Shown: positions 52,607 through 63,162, numbered from the stretch's first letter. The stretch is 64,000 bases of DNA from Nocardioides daedukensis (GCF_013408415.1 NZ_JACCAA010000001.1:1984001-2048000), one strand, 5' to 3'. The notes: a model not told the origin generated them from the letters alone. Numbers and translations: made by a program.

Positions 52607-54349
52607 ATGAAGACCGGGGATGTGGTCGCTGGCCACCGACTCGAGCAACGGCTCATGCCGGCGACGGCCGGAGTGGAGACCTGGGGTGCCACGGAGCTGC
52701 GGCTGCAGCGTCGCGTCGACCTGGTGCTGACAGTGGCCGGGGCCGGTCCTGACGAGGAGGCCGCCTTCACTGCCCTGGCCAACGCTGTGGCCCGGGTCGA
52801 CTCGCCCCACGTCCCCTCGGTGCTGGCGAGTGGACGCGCCGGGGACCGGCTGTTTCTCTCCACCCGTCATGTCGACGGGGACCCGATCGGCGACCTGATC
52901 GCGGCCCGGGGCCCGCTGCCTCACGAATCGGCCGCTGCGGTCGTGGCTCAGGTCGCCCTGGCCCTGGCCGCGCTCCACGAGGCCGGGGTGGTCCACGGTC
53001 GTGTGGAGCCGGGGTCGGTGCTGGTGCGCGACCCCGACGTTGTTCCCCCGTTCGTGCTGTTGTCGGCGACCGCAGCCCTGGTCGAACCCGAGGCCCGCAC
53101 CGCGGCAGACCCGCTGGGATTCCTCGCACCCGAGCGACTCAACGGCGCGGCCCCGTCCGCTGCCACCGACCTCTATGCACTCGGGTGTGTGTTCTGGGCC
53201 TGCCTGACCGGTCGTCCGCCGTGGCAGGGCAGCGATCTGTCGGTCGCGCAAGCACATTTGAACGCACCGATCCCGCGCCTCGTGGGCGACTCGGCAGACG
53301 TACGTCGTGCGAACGCCGTTCTGTCGGGCTGCCTGGCCAAGGACCCGGCCGAACGCTTCGCGAGCGCGCGCGAGGTGGCCATGCTTCTGCAGCGCAACGG
53401 CCAGCTCCACGCGCAGCCGACGGCCGCAGCGCAGCCCAGGACCCCCGCGCCGCCCACGGCCCCCGCGCCGCCCACGGCCCCCGCGCAGCCCACGCCCCCC
53501 GCGATGGGGCCGGCACCGTATGCCGCGTCGGCCCCCACCCGTGAGCCGAGGCCGGATGGCGCGCCGCACCCACCGCCGGCCCAGCGCCGGCGCGGGACCC
53601 GGGTAGGGCTCGTCATCGCCGCAGCCGTCGTGCTGATCGGCGGGCTGATCGGCGCAGTGGTGACCGCGGTGGTCGTGTGGGGCCCCCGCGATGGCACTCC
53701 TGGACCAGCCACCGAGGGGGACGTCTATGACAACCCGACCGCGCAACTGCTGAAGGAGGTCGCACAGGAGGCCTTCCCCGAAAAGACCGTGCTGGGGGAC
53801 GCCTACTCACGCTCCTGGAGCACCGAACCCGGCAACATCGTCGACGGATTGCCCCGCAAACTGGAGGCGGACGAGTGGGACACCGGGAACTGGTGGTCGC
53901 AGCCGGGCAGTCTCGAGGGGACCGATCACGAGTTCAACCTGACCGTCGCCCATGCCCCGCCGGACGTGGCGCCGTTGGAGTGCCGAAACAGCACGATCGA
54001 CAAGGATCACACCTGCGAGGAGTTCACCTCCGAGTCCGGCACCGTGCTGACCGACACGTGGACCCGGATCAATCCCAGCGGGACGGTCGTGCACATGGTC
54101 ACCCTCCCGCCCGACCCGACGACGGGCAGACCGGAGGTGACCTTCACCGAGGTGATCAACGACCTCCCAGTGGCACTCACCCTGGCGGAGGCGAAGCAGG
54201 AGGCGATCGTGGACCGCGAGGCAATGGCAACCGTCGTCGACCGCGACGACCTCCAACTCCCCCTCCCCAATCCTCCGCCCCTGCCGAGCTATGACGCCTG
54301 TACCTTCACACCCGACACCACAGCGGGCTGCCCGAAGGGTCTGCTATGA
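52607..54349 (+). CDS. Transmembrane pseudokinase (degenerate Pkn-type) with ectodomain
   Basis: 580 residues. Residues ~8-262 align with actinobacterial Ser/Thr kinases but lack the catalytic set. There is no Gly-rich loop (LMPATAGVETWG). The VAIK Lys is absent (RRVDLVLTV). HRDxKPxN has become HGRVEPGS (130-137), and DFG is missing (LLSATAALVE). The fold ends are kept (LGFLAPERLNGAAPSAATDLYALGCVFW, LAKDPAERFASAREV). An APPTAP-repeat linker, one membrane helix (about 335-360) and a Cys-containing ectodomain shared with the previous gene follow. The next gene is an intact kinase with ATGA overlap, so this one may be its partner or regulator. Confidence 0.82.
   Translation: MKTGDVVAGHRLEQRLMPATAGVETWGATELRLQRRVDLVLTVAGAGPDEEAAFTALANAVARVDSPHVPSVLASGRAGDRLFLSTRHVDGDPIGDLIAARGPLPHESAAAVVAQVALALAALHEAGVVHGRVEPGSVLVRDPDVVPPFVLLSATAALVEPEARTAADPLGFLAPERLNGAAPSAATDLYALGCVFWACLTGRPPWQGSDLSVAQAHLNAPIPRLVGDSADVRRANAVLSGCLAKDPAERFASAREVAMLLQRNGQLHAQPTAAAQPRTPAPPTAPAPPTAPAQPTPPAMGPAPYAASAPTREPRPDGAPHPPPAQRRRGTRVGLVIAAAVVLIGGLIGAVVTAVVVWGPRDGTPGPATEGDVYDNPTAQLLKEVAQEAFPEKTVLGDAYSRSWSTEPGNIVDGLPRKLEADEWDTGNWWSQPGSLEGTDHEFNLTVAHAPPDVAPLECRNSTIDKDHTCEEFTSESGTVLTDTWTRINPSGTVVHMVTLPPDPTTGRPEVTFTEVINDLPVALTLAEAKQEAIVDREAMATVVDRDDLQLPLPNPPPLPSYDACTFTPDTTAGCPKGLL
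53447..53500 (+). repeat. 18-bp tandem repeat in the pseudokinase linker
   Basis: Two exact units GCGCCGCCCACGGCCCCC and a diverged third encode A-P-P-T-A-P repeats in the juxtamembrane linker. Copy number may vary between strains. Confidence 0.7.
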
Positions 54350-56643
54350 GCGACGTCTTCCCCCAGCCCGGTGAGCAGTTCGGCCGCTACCGCATCGATC
54401 GCCAGATCGGCTTCGGCGGGATGGGCGTGGTCTACGCCGCCACCGACACGACCTTCGGCCGGGACGTCGCGCTCAAGGTGATCTCCGCGCGACTGGCCGG
54501 CTCCGACGAGTTCCGGAGACGTTTCCACCGCGAGGCGGCAATCCTGGCCAGGCTCGACTCACCACATGTGATCACCATCTTCGACCACGCCGAGCAGGAC
54601 GGCACCCCCTACATCTCGACCCAGTTCATCGGCGGTGGAGACGTCGGCGAACTCCTCCGTCGCGGCGGACCACTGCCGGCGACCGTCGCCTGCCGGATCG
54701 CTGCTCAGGTCGCGGACGCGCTCCACGACGCTCACCGCGCAGGCGTCGTGCACCGCGACGTGAAGCCCGGCAATGTGCTGCTGCGTGACGGGGATCTGGC
54801 CAACCCACACGCCTACCTGTGCGACTTCGGGATCGCTCAGGCCGACAGTGAGGGTTTCACCTTGACCGGTTCGGTCTCCGGCACCTGGGCCTATCTCGCC
54901 CCCGAACGCGGACACGGCGGCCCGGGCACCCCGAGCAGCGACATCTATGCCTTGGGTTGCCTGCTGTGGGCGATGCTGGTCGGGACCACGCCGTACGTCG
55001 GCTCCGATCTCGAGGTCGCCCTCGCCCACCAACAGGCACCGGTGCCTCAACTGGCCGGTCACGACTCGTTCACCGCCGGCCTGAACACCGTCCTGGCCCG
55101 GTCGATGGCCAAGGACCCCAGCCAGCGCTACCCGAACGCCGCCGCGATGCGGGACGGCCTGGCCCGCCTGGGGCCACCCAGCGCACAGGTCTCCCCCGCC
55201 ACCGCCGTCACGACCGCGGGCGGCCTGTCGGCCCTACCCGCAAACCGGCCGCAGAAGAGAATCGGCGCCGGCACGTCACCGTCCACCGGCGCCGCCCGCC
55301 GCAACCGCAGGCGGGGCGCCGCGGTGGCCGGCGTCCTCGCCCTGATCATCGCCGCGAGTGGTGTCACGTGGGCGCTGTCGACCACGCCGTGGCGGGACCA
55401 GGGCCGGACGACCGACCAGAGCGCGCGAGACGTCGACGCTCCCTCGCGCACTTCGGGCGGGGCACCAGTGACCTCCGACTTCGACGGCGACGGGTACGGC
55501 GACGTGTTGGCCAGTTATTGGACTCCGACCGACGAGACCGGTGTCGATCCCACGACACAACTGTTCCTGCACCACTCCGACGGCACGAAGCTGGACATGG
55601 AGCCCGCCCGGGCCGGAGCGTCCGACTCCGGGTCGCGGCTTCCCACGCTCGACCCCGGGGGCCAGCTGCTGGTCGCGAACTTCGACGACGATCCGCAGGC
55701 CGAGCCCTACTTGGTCCGGGAATCGGTCGAGCGCAAGGGCATCATCGAATTCATCCCGGCCGACGGCAGCGGGGTCGAGTTCGCGTTGCGGCTGCCCGCG
55801 GACACCTTCTTCCTCGGCGCCCATGCCGGCGACTTCACCGGGGACGGGGCCACGGACATCGCGTTGGCCTACGGCGGCACAAGCGGCGACTTCCGACGGC
55901 ACGACGGAGCCGGGAAGATCGCGGTCTGGACCAACCTGGACCTCGATCGCGAGGACGGCGCCCCACGCTTCATGCCAGCCGAGGACGGCTCCGAGGCACC
56001 CGACGTCTGGCTGTCCGCGGAGGCCTGGGCTTCCGGGACACTGTCCGGGTCGGGCGGCGAGAACTTCATCGTCGGTGACTATGACGGAGACGGACGCGAC
56101 GACCTGGCCCGCGTGACCCCCGGCGACTGGGACGAGTCGAAGAAGGGCACCAAGACCGACTCGACCGCGCAGCTGCTCATCTCCGACGCGGCAACTTTCC
56201 GGGTGGTCGGGAAGCCGCGCAAGGTCGCCGACGCCGGCGTCGGCCTGGCTCGGTCCGGTGACTTCGACGGGGACGGTCAGGACGAGCTCGCCTTTGCTCC
56301 CGGCGAGACCGACGGGCCGGTCATCCGGGTGCTGAGGGCGAGCGACACGGGGTGGAGCGCCGCGAAGGCCTGGGGACAGAGCCCGGGCAACCGCGAAGAC
56401 CAGCTGGGCTTCAAGTATCCCGGGGTGAACGGGGCCTCCGTGACTGACGTCAACGGGGACGGCAAGGACGACGTCGCCGTGCTCTATGCGTTGTTCGGAG
56501 CGACGGCCGGGCCTGATGCAGTCACCGCTGCGATCTATGTCTGGATCTCCGAGGGCGAGCGCTTCGCCGCGCCCACCTCCTGGCTCGACGTCGAGGGCCT
56601 CAACCCCGGCGACATCGGCACCAGGCAGAGCGTGCAGGAGTAG
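54346..56643 (+). CDS. Transmembrane Ser/Thr protein kinase with extracellular FG-GAP-like repeats
   Basis: 765 residues. An intact Hanks-type kinase (residues ~13-278) has the Gly loop GFGGMGVVY (22-30), Lys44 in VALKV, H136-R-D-V-K-P-G-N and D160-F-G, with APE as APERG. A 40-residue linker and a membrane helix (about 325-345) follow. The outside region holds FG-GAP/VCBS-like units with D-x-D/N-x-D-G calcium loops (DFDGDGYGD, DFTGDGATD, DYDGDGRDD, DFDGDGQDE, DVNGDGKDD). Such repeats form beta-propellers. Sensing by a calcium-stabilised propeller, in place of PASTA domains, is unusual. It overlaps the pseudokinase gene by ATGA. Confidence 0.9.
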   Translation: MSDVFPQPGEQFGRYRIDRQIGFGGMGVVYAATDTTFGRDVALKVISARLAGSDEFRRRFHREAAILARLDSPHVITIFDHAEQDGTPYISTQFIGGGDVGELLRRGGPLPATVACRIAAQVADALHDAHRAGVVHRDVKPGNVLLRDGDLANPHAYLCDFGIAQADSEGFTLTGSVSGTWAYLAPERGHGGPGTPSSDIYALGCLLWAMLVGTTPYVGSDLEVALAHQQAPVPQLAGHDSFTAGLNTVLARSMAKDPSQRYPNAAAMRDGLARLGPPSAQVSPATAVTTAGGLSALPANRPQKRIGAGTSPSTGAARRNRRRGAAVAGVLALIIAASGVTWALSTTPWRDQGRTTDQSARDVDAPSRTSGGAPVTSDFDGDGYGDVLASYWTPTDETGVDPTTQLFLHHSDGTKLDMEPARAGASDSGSRLPTLDPGGQLLVANFDDDPQAEPYLVRESVERKGIIEFIPADGSGVEFALRLPADTFFLGAHAGDFTGDGATDIALAYGGTSGDFRRHDGAGKIAVWTNLDLDREDGAPRFMPAEDGSEAPDVWLSAEAWASGTLSGSGGENFIVGDYDGDGRDDLARVTPGDWDESKKGTKTDSTAQLLISDAATFRVVGKPRKVADAGVGLARSGDFDGDGQDELAFAPGETDGPVIRVLRASDTGWSAAKAWGQSPGNREDQLGFKYPGVNGASVTDVNGDGKDDVAVLYALFGATAGPDAVTAAIYVWISEGERFAAPTSWLDVEGLNPGDIGTRQSVQE

Positions 56644-56691
56644 CCCGCACCGTCAGGTCGACCCGGGGCCCCGGCCGGTGCACTCCTCGGC

Positions 56692-57987
<1,296 letters not shown>

Positions 57988-58073
57988 TCACGCTCCATCC
58001 AGATCGGGCCCCGGGGATCCGTGTGGGGCTTCGGTCGTCCGTCGCGGCTCATCAGGAGCCGAAACATGACAAC

Positions 58074-58105
58074 AGCCCGTCAGCGACGCAAGTGCTGATC
58101 GGGCT
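58074..58105 (-). promoter_or_regulatory. Hairpin in the purA leader region
   Basis: AGCCCG-TCAGC pairs with GCTGA-T-CGGGCT (one bulge) around a 9-nt loop; a smaller CGGCTC/GAGCCG hairpin lies at 58045-58061. On the minus strand both lie upstream of the purA ATG. They could be leader structures, or a promoter-proximal palindrome; no known riboswitch is recognised. Confidence 0.3.
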
Positions 58106-58135
58106 CTTGCAACCACACGCTACCAAACAAGGGGG

Positions 58136-58141
58136 TACTGT
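58136..58141 (+). promoter_or_regulatory. -10 box (TACTGT) for the leaderless lipid kinase gene
   Basis: TACTGT is followed by 8 nt and the GTG at 58150; no ribosome site is seen. Confidence 0.5.
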
Positions 58142-58149
58142 CGCGGATC

Positions 58150-59058
58150 GTGGATCCACTTCTGGTCATCACCAACTCCGATGCAGGCAGCGCCGACGAG
58201 GCGAGCCTCGAGGCGGCCCTCGACGTCCTTCGCGACTCGACGTCCGTCGAGGTGGCGGCCACCAGCAACCCCGGTGAGCTCGACGGCGTGCTGCACCGCG
58301 CAGCGTCGCGTCGCATCGTCGTGGCCGGTGGTGACGGGAGCATCCACGCAGTCGTCGCGGCCCTGCACCGGCGGCACGAGCTCGAGGGCCGGGTGCTCGG
58401 CCTCATCCCCCTCGGCACCGGCAACGACTTCGCCCGCGGGAACGACATCCCGATGGATCCGGCCGAGGCCGCGAAGGTCGTCCTGCACGGGACCCCGACC
58501 CCGACCGACCTGCTGGTCGACGAGTTCGGCGACATCGTCGTCAACAACGTGCACGTGGGCGCCTCCGCCCAGGCCGGTCGACTCGGCGCCGGCGTGAAGT
58601 CGGTGCTGGGCAAGGTGCGGATCGGCCCGATCGGGCTGGGCAAGCTCGGCTACCCGATCGGTGCCGCGATGGCGGCGCTGCGCCCGCACGTCGTACGCCT
58701 CAAGGTCGAGGTCGACGGCGAGGTCATCAACGACTTCGACTCCCGGGTGCTGATGGTCGCCGTCGGCAACTCCTCCGACGTCGGGGGCGGGACCACGCTC
58801 AACCCGGACGCCGACCCGACCGACGGCCAGATCGACGTGATGGTCTCGCGCGCGGTCGGGCAGCTCTCCCGGCTCAGCTTCGCGGCGCTGTTGTCCCGCG
58901 GGGAGCACGAGGACCACGAGGACGTGGTCAGCGTGCGCGGCACCACCGTGACGATCACCGGCGAGCCGTTCTGGGCCAGCGCCGACGGCGAGATCTCCGG
59001 CCCGGAGACCCGCCGGACGTGGCACGTGGAGCCCGGGGCCTACCGACTCACCCGCTGA
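58150..59058 (+). CDS. Diacylglycerol kinase-family lipid kinase
   Basis: 302 residues of the DagK/YegS/LCB5 fold. The nucleotide motif is IVVAGGDGSIHAVVAAL and the second GLIPLGTGNDFARG; the C-terminal beta domain has VLMVAVGNSSDVGGGTTLNPDADPTDGQIDVM and ADGEISGPE. It probably phosphorylates diacylglycerol or a related lipid, as in the recycling of phosphatidic acid or mannosylinositol lipid synthesis. It is a single gene, leaderless, and ends against a 12-bp repeat cluster shared with the convergent acyl-CoA synthetase gene. Confidence 0.88.
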   Translation: MDPLLVITNSDAGSADEASLEAALDVLRDSTSVEVAATSNPGELDGVLHRAASRRIVVAGGDGSIHAVVAALHRRHELEGRVLGLIPLGTGNDFARGNDIPMDPAEAAKVVLHGTPTPTDLLVDEFGDIVVNNVHVGASAQAGRLGAGVKSVLGKVRIGPIGLGKLGYPIGAAMAALRPHVVRLKVEVDGEVINDFDSRVLMVAVGNSSDVGGGTTLNPDADPTDGQIDVMVSRAVGQLSRLSFAALLSRGEHEDHEDVVSVRGTTVTITGEPFWASADGEISGPETRRTWHVEPGAYRLTR

Positions 59059-59068
59059 GCCGGCCCAA

Positions 59069-59116
59069 CCGTCAGCCCAGCCGTCAGCCCAGACGCCAAC
59101 ACAGCCCTCAGCCCAG
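59069..59116. repeat. 12-bp degenerate tandem repeat between convergent genes
   Basis: Units CCGTCAGCCCAG (twice), ACGCCAACACAG and CCCTCAGCCCAG run from the end of the lipid kinase gene into the stop codon and last residues of the acyl-CoA synthetase gene. Confidence 0.6.
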
Positions 59117-60724
59117 GCCGAGCTCGCGCGAGGTGACCTCGCGCATCTCCACCTTGCGGACCTTGCCGGTCACGGTCATCGGGAACTCGTCGACGACCAG
59201 CACGTAGCGCGGGATCTTGAAGTGGGCGAGCTTGCCGGTGGCGAAGGCGCGCACCGCGGCGGCATCGAGCGGATCGGCGCCGGCACGCAGGCGGACCCAG
59301 GCGCAGAGCTCCTCGCCATACTTCGCGTCCGGCACCCCGATCACCTGCACGTCCTCGATGTCGGGATGGGTGTAGAGGAACTCCTCGATCTCGCGGGGAT
59401 AGACGTTCTCGCCACCGCGGATCACCATGTCCTTGATCCGCCCGACGATGTTGCAGTAGCCGTCCTCGCGCATCTCGGCCAGGTCTCCGGTGTGCATCCA
59501 GCCGTCCGCGTCGATCGCCTCGGCCGTCCTCTCCGGGTCCTGCCAGTAACCGAGCATCACCGAGTAGCCACGGGTGCACAGCTCGCCGGGCATGCCGCGG
59601 GGCACCGTGTCACCGGTGACCGGGTCGACCACCTTCAACTCCACGTGCGGATGCACCCGACCGATCGTGGCCGTACGACGGTCCAGGTCGTCGTCGGCGC
59701 GGGTCTGGCAGGAGACCGGGCTGGTCTCGGTCATCCCGTAGGCGATCGACACCTGCTCCATGTGCATGTCGTTGATGCAGTGCTTCATCACCTCCACCGG
59801 ACAGATCGAACCCGCCATGATCCCGGTGCGCAGGGTGGACAGGTCGCGCTCGGCGAAGCTCGGGTCGTTCTGCATCGCGATGAACATCGTGGGCACGCCG
59901 TAGACGGCACTGGCCTTCTCGTCCTCGATGGTTGCGAGCGTCACCGCCGGGTCGAAGGCAGGGGCGGGGATGATCATCGTCGCGCCGTGACTGACGCAGC
60001 CGAGGTTGGCCATCACCATCCCGAAGCAGTGGTAGAAGGGCACCGGGATGACCAGTCGGTCCTCGTGGGTGAAGTTGATCAGCTCGGTGGTGAAGTAGCC
60101 GTTGTTGAGGATGTTGCGGTGGCTGAGCGTGGCGCCCTTGGGGCGGCCGGTGGTGCCGGAGGTGTACTGGATGTTGATCGCATCATCCGGGGTCAGCGAG
60201 CCAGCGCGCTCGATCAGCTGCTCCTGGCTGACCTGGTCGGCCTCGGCCAGCAGCGCATCCCAGTCGTCGGTCCCGATGAACACGGTGCGGGCCAGGGTCG
60301 GGGTCTCGGGTGCGGACTCGGAGACCATCGCCCGATAGTCGGCCGTCTTGTGCTCGACGGCCGAGATCAGCAGGCACACGCCGCTCTGGTTGATCGCATA
60401 GGCGAACTCATGGGTGCGATAGGCCGGGTTGATGTTGACCAGGATCGCGCCGATCCGCGCCGCCGCGAACTGGGTCAGGGTCCACTGCGCACAGTTGGGC
60501 GCCCAGATCCCGACCCGGTCACCCACGTCCACACCCGCTGCCATCAACGCTCTCGCCAGTCGGTCCACGTCCGTGTCGAACTCGCGCCAGGTCCACCGTG
60601 TTCCGCTGGCCACCTCGACCAGGGCCTCGCGATCCGGGTGGGCGGCGACCGTGCGGGCCAAGGTGGCACCGATGGTCTCGTCGAGCAGGGGGACGTCGGT
60701 CTCACCACGAGCAAGGGACTCCAT
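59108..60724 (-). CDS. AMP-binding acyl-CoA synthetase (fatty-acid CoA ligase)
   Basis: A 538-residue adenylate-forming enzyme. The core motifs are [22 protein letters not shown] (P-loop-like A3), [18 protein letters not shown] A5 ([11 protein letters not shown]), [36 protein letters not shown] (A7-A8) and the late Lys in [14 protein letters not shown]. It belongs with medium/long-chain fatty-acyl-CoA synthetases such as FadD-type enzymes. The ATG at 60724 is chosen because the protein then starts close to conserved sequence; the space to the divergent lysS start is only 58 nt. Substrate length is not readable. Confidence 0.9.
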   Translation of the reverse strand: MESLARGETDVPLLDETIGATLARTVAAHPDREALVEVASGTRWTWREFDTDVDRLARALMAAGVDVGDRVGIWAPNCAQWTLTQFAAARIGAILVNINPAYRTHEFAYAINQSGVCLLISAVEHKTADYRAMVSESAPETPTLARTVFIGTDDWDALLAEADQVSQEQLIERAGSLTPDDAINIQYTSGTTGRPKGATLSHRNILNNGYFTTELINFTHEDRLVIPVPFYHCFGMVMANLGCVSHGATMIIPAPAFDPAVTLATIEDEKASAVYGVPTMFIAMQNDPSFAERDLSTLRTGIMAGSICPVEVMKHCINDMHMEQVSIAYGMTETSPVSCQTRADDDLDRRTATIGRVHPHVELKVVDPVTGDTVPRGMPGELCTRGYSVMLGYWQDPERTAEAIDADGWMHTGDLAEMREDGYCNIVGRIKDMVIRGGENVYPREIEEFLYTHPDIEDVQVIGVPDAKYGEELCAWVRLRAGADPLDAAAVRAFATGKLAHFKIPRYVLVVDEFPMTVTGKVRKVEMREVTSRELGLG

Positions 60725-60770
60725 GCACCGAGATTGCCAGAGACTCAGATCACACACCAGCCACCCGCGA

Positions 60771-60776
60771 TAGCGT
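60771..60776 (+). promoter_or_regulatory. -10 box (TAGCGT) for leaderless lysS
   Basis: TAGCGT, 6 nt, then the ATG at 60783; no ribosome site. Confidence 0.45.
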
Positions 60777-60782
60777 GGCCGC

Positions 60783-62480
60783 ATGGCACGAGGACAGCAG
60801 CAGACCCCCGCGGACTGGGTGACCAGGGCCGCCGACGACGCGATTCGCCATGCAGGTGAAGGCGCCACCAAGATCACCGTCGCCTCCGGCGCCAGTCCCT
60901 CGGGCCCGATCCACCTGGGCAACCTGCGCGAGTTCCTGACCGTCCACTTCGTCGCCGAGGAGCTGCGCGGCCGCGGGCTCGACGTACGCCACCTGCACTC
61001 GTGGGACGACTATGACCGCTTCCGCAAGGTGCCGGCCGGTGTCGACGAGTCGTGGAGCGAGCACATCGGCCGCCCGCTCTCCGCGGTCCCGGATCCGTGG
61101 GAGTGCCACGACTCGTGGGCCACGCACTTCAAGGAGCCGCTGCAGGCCGCGCTGGCGGAGATGGGCGTCGAGATGGAGGAGATCTCGCAGACCGCGATGT
61201 ACCAGTCCGGCGCCTATCGCAAGCAGATCCTCACCGCGATCCGCAACCGCGAGCTGATCGAGAAGGTGCTCGCTCGCTATCGCACCAAGGCCGCTCCCCC
61301 GGTGGCCGAGTCCGAGCAGGAGGCAGCCGCGCTCGAGGACTCGGTGACCGCCGACGACGAGCCGACCGGCGACGACCTGCTGGCCAGGTTCCCCTACAAG
61401 CCCTGGTGCCGTGCCTGTGGTCGGGACACCACCACGGTCACCGGCTACGACGACGAGTCCACCGACCTCGCCTACGTCTGCCAGGCCTGCTCCTTCGAGG
61501 GCATCACCAACGTGGCCACCCAGGACGAGGGCAAGCTGGTCTGGAAGATCGACTGGCCGATGCGCTGGGCCTTCGAGGGCGTCAACTTCGAGCCCGGCGG
61601 CGTCGACCACGCCTCGCCCGGCTCCTCCTACACGGTGGGCAAGGAACTGGTGAAGGCCGTGTACGGCGGCCGCGCGCCCTCGTTCGTCGGCTATTCGTTC
61701 GTCGGTGTCGCGGGGATGGCGAAGATGTCCTCCTCCAAGGGCGGCGTGCCCACCGCGGCCGACGCGCTCAAGGTGCTCGAGGCCCCGATCCTGCGCTGGC
61801 TCTACGTCCGCCGGCAGCCCAAGCAGGCCTTCAACGTCGAGTTCGGACCCGACGTGGTCCGGCTCTACGACGAGTGGGACGCGCTGGCCCGCAAGGCGGC
61901 CAACCCCGACAAGCGCGACGCCCAGGTGCTGGCCTTCGAGCGCGCCAGCGCGACGGTCTCCGCCGGCACCCTGCCCACGCCGAAGGTCGTCGTACCGTTC
62001 CGGACGCTGGCCTCCGTCGCCGACGTCACCGCCGGCTCGGCGGACCTGATCAGCCAGGTCATCTCGCGCGTCGGCAATCCCCACGACTCGGTCGACGACC
62101 TGCAGCCGCGCCTGGACCGGGCGATGCAGTGGACCGCGGAGTTCGTCCCGGTCGAGGACCGTACGACGGTCCGCACCGCCCCGGACGCCGCGCGGTTGGC
62201 CGCGCTCAGCGAGAACGAGGCCGAGTGGATCCGGTTGCTGCTGGACAACCTGCCGGGCTCGCTCGAGCTCGACGAGGTCACCGCGGTGGTCTACGGCGTG
62301 CCGAAGCTGGCTCGCGGGCTGGCCATCGAGGATGCGCCGACCGGCGAGGTGAAGGCCGACCAGAAGGCGTTCTTCACGCTGCTCTACAACCTGCTCGTCG
62401 ACAAGGACAAGGGCCCGCGGCTGCCCACGCTGATCGTGGCGCTCGGCGCGGAGAAGGTGCGTTCCCTGCTGGGTGGCTGA
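60783..62480 (+). CDS. lysS: Class I lysyl-tRNA synthetase
   Basis: A 565-residue Rossmann-type LysRS, the archaeal kind also found in some bacteria. The HIGH-type motif is [18 protein letters not shown] and the KMSKS-type loop [15 protein letters not shown] Zn-ribbon-like insertion has WCRACGRD and VCQACSF (four Cys, about residues 209-237). The C-terminal anticodon-binding helical region fits the family. This form is unrelated to the common class II LysRS; whether a class II copy exists elsewhere in the genome cannot be seen. It is divergent from the acyl-CoA synthetase gene. Confidence 0.93.
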   Translation: MARGQQQTPADWVTRAADDAIRHAGEGATKITVASGASPSGPIHLGNLREFLTVHFVAEELRGRGLDVRHLHSWDDYDRFRKVPAGVDESWSEHIGRPLSAVPDPWECHDSWATHFKEPLQAALAEMGVEMEEISQTAMYQSGAYRKQILTAIRNRELIEKVLARYRTKAAPPVAESEQEAAALEDSVTADDEPTGDDLLARFPYKPWCRACGRDTTTVTGYDDESTDLAYVCQACSFEGITNVATQDEGKLVWKIDWPMRWAFEGVNFEPGGVDHASPGSSYTVGKELVKAVYGGRAPSFVGYSFVGVAGMAKMSSSKGGVPTAADALKVLEAPILRWLYVRRQPKQAFNVEFGPDVVRLYDEWDALARKAANPDKRDAQVLAFERASATVSAGTLPTPKVVVPFRTLASVADVTAGSADLISQVISRVGNPHDSVDDLQPRLDRAMQWTAEFVPVEDRTTVRTAPDAARLAALSENEAEWIRLLLDNLPGSLELDEVTAVVYGVPKLARGLAIEDAPTGEVKADQKAFFTLLYNLLVDKDKGPRLPTLIVALGAEKVRSLLGG

Positions 62481-62544
62481 GTCCGGGTCCGGTTTGATCT
62501 GCCGGACCGGCGTCATGGATGCCGGTCTCGGCCGTTCCACCACC

Positions 62545-62733
62545 ATGAGCGCGAACAATGCCGGACACCGGGCCGACTGCCGACCCGCACTCAACCCGTT
62601 CGTGGCCGGTGCCGCGGATCGGCGGGGTGAGGGCCGTCACCGAGCGTGGTGGGCGCCCGTGGGCACGCCCGCACTCGCCCTGGGAATCGCCGCACTGGTG
62701 CTGGCGATCGTGCTGGCCCTGCTCACCCGCTGA
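62545..62733 (+). CDS. Small single-helix membrane protein, hypothetical
   Basis: If started at ATG 62545 it is a 62-residue protein: a polar N-terminal half (MSANNAGHRADCRPALNPFV) and one C-terminal membrane helix (PALALGIAALVLAIVLALLTR). In-frame starts also exist at 62515 and at GTG 62473, which overlaps the lysS stop. No clear ribosome site. The helix is convincing, the start is not. The ORF fills the 268-nt space between lysS and the convergent DUF3151 gene. Confidence 0.45.
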   Translation: MSANNAGHRADCRPALNPFVAGAADRRGEGRHRAWWAPVGTPALALGIAALVLAIVLALLTR

Positions 62734-62748
62734 TCCGCAGCCGACGAC

Positions 62749-63162
62749 TCAGCCGAGCAGCTCGTCGTACGCCGTCTGGCTGGAGTCCTTGAGGAACGTC
62801 GAGCAGCGCTCCCACTCGGGCTCCTCGCCGATCGCCTTGGCGCTGGAGGCGAGCAGGGCGAGGGCGCGCAGGAAGCCGCGGTTCGGCTCGTGCTCCCACG
62901 GCACCGGTCCGTGACCCTTCCAACCGTTGCGGCGGAGCATGTCCAGCGAGCGGTGGTAGCCGACCCGGGCGTAGGCATATACCGAGACGTCGTCGGCGCC
63001 CTGCTCCTTGGCCTCGGCGGCAAGTGCGGCCCAGGCGGCCGGCGACTCGGGGTGACGACGTACGACGTCACTCGGCGCGGTGCCGGCCTCGAGCTCGGCG
63101 GCGGCGGGGTCAACGGGCAGGTGCGTGGGCGGGGGTCCCGCCATCAGGTCGATGTGGCTCAT
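62749..63162 (-). CDS. DUF3151 family protein
   Basis: A 137-residue conserved actinobacterial protein, recognised by VVRRHPESPAAWAALAAEA, VYAYARVGYHRSLDMLRRNGWKGHGPVPWEHEPNRGFLRALALLA and the end AYDELLG. The repeated helix pairs resemble TPR-like packing (about residues 38-130). The function is unknown; it is near-universal in actinobacteria. A palindrome (GCGTTGG-AA-CCAACGC) lies about 77 nt upstream. An unlike N-terminal extension to 63459 is rejected. Confidence 0.87.
   Translation of the reverse strand: MSHIDLMAGPPPTHLPVDPAAAELEAGTAPSDVVRRHPESPAAWAALAAEAKEQGADDVSVYAYARVGYHRSLDMLRRNGWKGHGPVPWEHEPNRGFLRALALLASSAKAIGEEPEWERCSTFLKDSSQTAYDELLG

Noticed and set aside
53447..53500. Short repeats as a possible CRISPR array
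   Set aside because: The units are contiguous, in frame and without spacers; they encode a Pro/Ala linker. The same holds for the 15-bp array at 63707-63765.
56650..56690. CCGGGGCCCCGG palindrome between the FG-GAP kinase gene and purA as a terminator
   Set aside because: The self-complementary 12-mer has no loop and the flanking CACCG/CGGTG match is short; support is too weak for a call.
58066..58098. A tiny open frame MTTARQRRKC upstream of the lipid kinase, like a cysteine leader peptide
   Set aside because: It lies upstream of the predicted lipid kinase promoter and on the opposite strand to purA, so it cannot be a leader of either; its bases form the purA-side hairpin.
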